Below, in pieces: positions 61,081 through 64,000 of a stretch of 64,000 bases of DNA. How positions within the stretch are numbered: position 1 is the stretch's first letter; each line of letters starts with the position of its first letter. Source of the DNA: Streptomyces coffeae (lineage in GTDB: Bacteria > Actinomycetota > Actinomycetes > Streptomycetales > Streptomycetaceae); assembly GCF_016741875.1 (NCBI RefSeq), contig NZ_JAERRF010000001.1, positions 248,001-312,000 on the forward strand, read 5' to 3'. Made by a program: the position numbers and the translations under genes. Below the pieces are notes generated by a model, which did not search any database, was not told where the DNA came from, and saw only the letters and a list, made by a program, of their open reading frames with translations.

Positions 61081-61489
61081 GCCTGCCACCTGACCATGGT
61101 GCAGCCAACGCGGCCGGGACGTGAGACCTTGGACGGCTTTCCGGATCGGTTCGGTTCGGTCCCACGCCTTCGTCGTCCCTCGGTAACCGCCCTCTGTCCA
61201 GCGCAAACGCGGTTCGGATGGGGCGGATGACGGAGGATCGGGGCGGGACGGGGGTGGGGGTGGCCCGGCCGGACAAGGTAGCGTGCGTAGCGCGCCACCG
61301 ACGGTCGTTCCTGGCCACGTACTGAGTTGCCATCCCGCAGAATGGAACGTACAAGGTGCGCCCGAGGCCGGAACGGGCGCGGACGTCGACGCGGTCCTAC
61401 GGTCCGCTCCGTCCGCAGTCCCGCCGTCCGGCCGTCGGCTGGCGCACTCGTCAGACGGCTGCGACGGCGTGGAAGAGAGAACCGATCCT
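61081..61489. other. Intergenic region between MFS and DUF3027 genes
   Basis: About 409 bp. The codon pattern in all frames is poor, so no gene is called. The two divergent genes need promoters here; AT-richer spots are at about 61320-61350 (ACTGAGTTGCCATCCCGCAG and GAATGGAACGTACAA). I could not settle on a -35/-10 pair. Confidence 0.4.
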
Positions 61490-62407
61490 GTGAGTGCTGC
61501 GATGCGAAGCCGTACCCCCGACCGTCTGTGCGCCGAGGCGGTCGAACTCGCCCGCGAGGCAGCCGCGGACGCGGCCCGGCCCGGAACGGTCGGCGAGCAT
61601 GTGGGAGCCGTCGCGGAGGGAGACCGCGTCGTCACCCATCTCTTCGAATGCCCCGAGCCCGGCTACCGCGGCTGGCGCTGGGCGGTCACCGTCACCCGCG
61701 CCTCGCGGGCGAAGGTCGTCACCCTGGACGAAACGGTGCTGGTGCCCGGCCCGGACGCGCTACTCGCGCCCGAATGGGTGCCATGGAGCGAGCGGCTGCG
61801 CCCCGGCGACATGGGGCCGGGGGATCTGCTCCCCACCGAGGCCGAGGATCTGCGGCTGGAGGCGGGGTTCTCGGGCGAGGACGTCCCGCCGCCCAACTCC
61901 ATGGTCTCCGAGGAGATGGAGCAGCTCGCCGCGGTGGAGGAGGCCGATGTGACACCCGGGGCGCCCGCCGCCCAGGGGGCACCGCCCGCGACAGGCTCGA
62001 TCGCGTCCGTCGCCGAGGAGCTGGGTATGCGCCGCGCCCGGGTGCTGTCCCGGTACGGCCTCCATGTCGCCGCCGACCGCTGGGACGACGCGTTCGGCGC
62101 CCGGACCCCCATGGCACAGGCGGCCCCCGGCACCTGCGCGAGCTGCGGCTTCCTGGTGCCGATCGCGGGCTCGCTACGGCAGGCGTTCGGCGTGTGCGCC
62201 AATGAGTTCAGTCCGGCGGACGGCCGTGTGGTCTCCCTGGCGTACGGCTGCGGCGCCCACTCCGAGGCCGCCGTCATGCCGAAGCCGCCCCGCCCGGCCG
62301 AGCCCGTCCTCGACGAAACGGTCGTCGAACCGCTGCCCCTCCACCCCGACCGCACCGGCGGCTCGGTCGAGCCGGACTCCCCGGCGGAGGAACTGGGCCA
62401 CTCCTAG
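61490..62407 (+). CDS. DUF3027 protein
   Basis: A 305-residue soluble protein from a GTG at 61490. The DUF3027 core runs through residues 10-220: TPDRLCAEAVELAREAAADA, GEHVGAVAEGDRVVTHLFEC, PEPGYRGWRWAVTVTRASRA, VLVPGPDALLAPEWVPWSER. It ends in LGMRRARVLSRYGLHVAADR and two Cys blocks (GTCASCGFLVPIAGSLRQAF; GVCANEFSP) that look like a small zinc site. DUF3027 proteins are widely conserved in actinobacteria with no established function. A 30-residue acidic/Pro tail closes it. The repeat-rich gap follows. Confidence 0.85.
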   Translation: MSAAMRSRTPDRLCAEAVELAREAAADAARPGTVGEHVGAVAEGDRVVTHLFECPEPGYRGWRWAVTVTRASRAKVVTLDETVLVPGPDALLAPEWVPWSERLRPGDMGPGDLLPTEAEDLRLEAGFSGEDVPPPNSMVSEEMEQLAAVEEADVTPGAPAAQGAPPATGSIASVAEELGMRRARVLSRYGLHVAADRWDDAFGARTPMAQAAPGTCASCGFLVPIAGSLRQAFGVCANEFSPADGRVVSLAYGCGAHSEAAVMPKPPRPAEPVLDETVVEPLPLHPDRTGGSVEPDSPAEELGHS

Positions 62408-63139
62408 CCCTCCGCGGGCGGCGGTCCTGGGCCCCGGCCCCGGTGGACGGCGTCGGCTGGCACGGGTCCGCCCCCGGACGAGGGCGTCATGGCCTTCAAC
62501 CGTGCGATGACCGTCGGCTATCCGCCCTCGGTCGCGGTCCGGTGCCGCCTTGCGCCGCGGGTGGGGTGCGGCGCCCCGCCCGCGGGCGGCCGACGGGGCT
62601 CTCGTCGCCGCGCGTCATCAGCCCGTCGGGCCGCCACGGGGCCCGTGGGCGGCTGCCCCGGGTAGCCGGCCTGCCGCCGTCGGCGTCGATCGGGTGGGGC
62701 CGAGCGGTCCCACCAGCCCCCGGGCCTCGCCACGGGGCCATGGGCGGCTGCCCCGGGCGGCCCGTCAACCCCGCCCGCCGCCGTCGGCGTCGGTCGGGTG
62801 GAGACCGTGTGTGTCACCAGCCCGTCGGGCCCGGACACGGGACCTGTGGGCGGCTGCCCCGGGTAGTCCGGCAGTCACCCCACCCGCCGCCGTCGGCGGC
62901 GGGCGCGGTGGGGACCGGGGCGGTGGGGTGGATCGCGGGGGGAGTACGTTCGCCGTTAGGGTCCCTCATCACCAGGGGCGTCCGGATGTGGACGTCCCCG
63001 TGCGGGCGGGACCCCGCGGAGGGGCGGCACGTGGGCGATCCGACGGGGGCGGTGGAGAATCGCGTCTCGTGGGGAACCCGGCAGCGGGCACCCGTAAGCA
63101 GGACCGCAGGGCACGGATCAGGAACTCCGGAGGCGAGAC
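62408..63139. other. Repeat-rich non-coding gap between DUF3027 and the ATPase gene
   Basis: About 730 bp with no credible gene: frames in either direction are Arg/Pro/Gly-rich. It contains the imperfect tandem repeats at 62616-62920. The 100 bp before the ATPase start (from about 63040) are ordinary, with GGAGG six bases before the GTG. Confidence 0.6.
62616..62920. repeat. Three imperfect ~95-105-bp tandem repeats
   Basis: Units begin near 62616, 62711 and 62815. Each starts CA(T/C)CAGCCC and then has GGGCGGCTGCCCCGGG and CCGCCGTCGGCG at nearly fixed places; between these blocks the units diverge by small insertions and substitutions. The block is GC-rich and lies outside any gene. Confidence 0.75.
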
Positions 63140-64000
63140 GTGAGCAGCACGGCGATGGTGCGAGGCGCGACCGAGGACGCGGACCCGTTCGGGACCGCGC
63201 GGCTGCGGCGCGGCGTGCTGGACGCCTGGGCCGCCTCGCCCGCCCGCTTCCGGGAGGACGCCAACGCCGAGGAGGACCTCGCGCTCGGCGGCCACCGCGA
63301 CCGGCTGGTCGTCGAGCTGGCCCAGAACGCGGCGGACGCCGCCGCCCGCGCCGGGGTGCCCGGACGGCTCCGGCTCACCCTGCACCCGGCCACCGACGGC
63401 CAGCCGGCCGTGCTGGCCGCCGCCAACACCGGCGCCTCGCTGGACGCCGCCGGCGTCGAGTCGCTGTCCACGCTGCGCGCCTCCGCCAAGCGGGACGAGC
63501 CGGAGAGCGCCGTGGGCCGGTTCGGCGTCGGGTTCGCGGCGGTGCTCGCGGTGAGCGACGAGCCCGCGGTCGTCGGCCGGAGCGGCGGGGTCCGCTGGTC
63601 GCTGGCCGAGGCTCGGGAGCTGACCCTGCGCACCGCCGAGGCCGCGCCCGGTCTGGCGGACGAGCTGCGCCGCCGGGACGGGCACGTCCCGCTGCTGCGG
63701 CTGCCGCTGCCCGCCGAGGGCACCGCGCCGGACGGCTATGACACCGTCGTGGTGCTGCCGCTGCGCGACGGCGCCGCCCTGGATGTGGCCGAGCGGCTGC
63801 TCACCGCGGTCGACGACGCACTGCTGCTGACCCTGCCGGGCCTGGCGGAGGTCGTGGTCGAGACCCCCGAGGGCGTACGGACGCTGCGGCGCCGCGCCGA
63901 GGGTCCGTACACGGTCATCGAGGACAGCGGTGAGCGCGGTACGACGCGCTGGCGCACCGAGAGCGCGGGCGGACGGCTGGACGCGGCGCTGCTCGCCGAC
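63140..64000 (+). CDS. GHKL (sacsin/Hsp90-like) ATPase, 5' part
   Basis: The first 287 codons of a longer gene, from a GTG at 63140 with GGAGG six bases upstream; it runs off the window. FGTARLRRGVLDAWAASPAR, FREDANAEEDLALGGHRDRL and VVELAQNAADAAARAGVPGR show the ATP-binding Bergerat N-box (Asn-Ala-Ala-Asp). FGVGFAAVLAVSD is the lid/G-motif. This pattern is that of sacsin-type N-terminal ATPase proteins in Streptomyces, often annotated as Hsp90-like. The N-terminus is soluble. The rest of the gene is needed to know the full domain set. Confidence 0.85.
   Translation, partial: MSSTAMVRGATEDADPFGTARLRRGVLDAWAASPARFREDANAEEDLALGGHRDRLVVELAQNAADAAARAGVPGRLRLTLHPATDGQPAVLAAANTGASLDAAGVESLSTLRASAKRDEPESAVGRFGVGFAAVLAVSDEPAVVGRSGGVRWSLAEARELTLRTAEAAPGLADELRRRDGHVPLLRLPLPAEGTAPDGYDTVVVLPLRDGAALDVAERLLTAVDDALLLTLPGLAEVVVETPEGVRTLRRRAEGPYTVIEDSGERGTTRWRTESAGGRLDAALLAD

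Overview
The window is a roughly 72% G+C stretch of a Streptomyces chromosome. GC-rich third codon positions, GTG/TTG starts, BldD, DasR and CIRCE type sites, a helix-turn-helix/DUF5753 plus DUF397 pair, and the mycothiol and futalosine pathways all point to that genus. From memory, the order cdgB, CBM-like protein, PfkB kinase, nagA, nagK, solute-binding protein, DUF3263, otsB/otsA, glucosyltransferase, threonine-synthase-like gene, small sulfur carrier, cold-shock gene, groEL2 matches the conserved core around SCO4281-SCO4296 of S. coelicolor.

Positions 1-20900 are more variable. They hold an aldo/keto reductase cut by the window edge, an alpha/beta hydrolase, a MarR regulator, a DUF4142 protein, a LuxR-type two-component system with a partner membrane protein, an MFS exporter, and an orphan type II thioesterase paired with an IclR regulator. 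A quinone oxidoreductase, the formaldehyde detoxification pair (mycothiol-dependent dehydrogenase plus MBL hydrolase) and a secreted M4 protease follow. Next are a helix-turn-helix/TPR regulator with two translationally coupled small genes, an AraC regulator, TerD, ArfB and a flavin reductase.

Positions 20900-40000 carry the diguanylate cyclase gene cdgB with BldD-like and Crp-like sites and the N-acetylglucosamine genes (nagA, nagK, orphan binding protein) with two DasR-like sites. Trehalose and glucosylglycerate genes come next, then a SAM riboswitch controlling a threonine-synthase paralogue (MetM-like) coupled to a sulfur-carrier gene (MetO-like). That pair fits the recently described O-phosphohomoserine to homocysteine route of Streptomyces. 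A cold-shock gene, groEL2 with a double CIRCE, and murQ with its RpiR regulator complete this part.

Positions 40000-64000 hold small conserved genes, a second MFS exporter, the helix-turn-helix/DUF397 locus, an HD hydrolase, CutC, a HelD-like RNA polymerase helicase, an XPB helicase and a helicase-C-like protein flanking a lysine-tailed VanZ protein, futalosine-pathway genes mqnB/mqnD, a large MFS protein, DUF3027, and the 5' part of a GHKL/sacsin-like ATPase.

The strongest structures not explained by genes are: a ~146-bp dispersed element present three times, each copy starting on the base after a stop codon; a 52-bp direct repeat in triplicate running into the groEL2 CIRCE; a 94-bp inverted-repeat element at 45762-45855; imperfect repeats at 62616-62920; and a SAM riboswitch whose closing helix contains the ribosome binding site of metM. 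No tRNA, rRNA, CRISPR array, insertion sequence or prophage was recognised.
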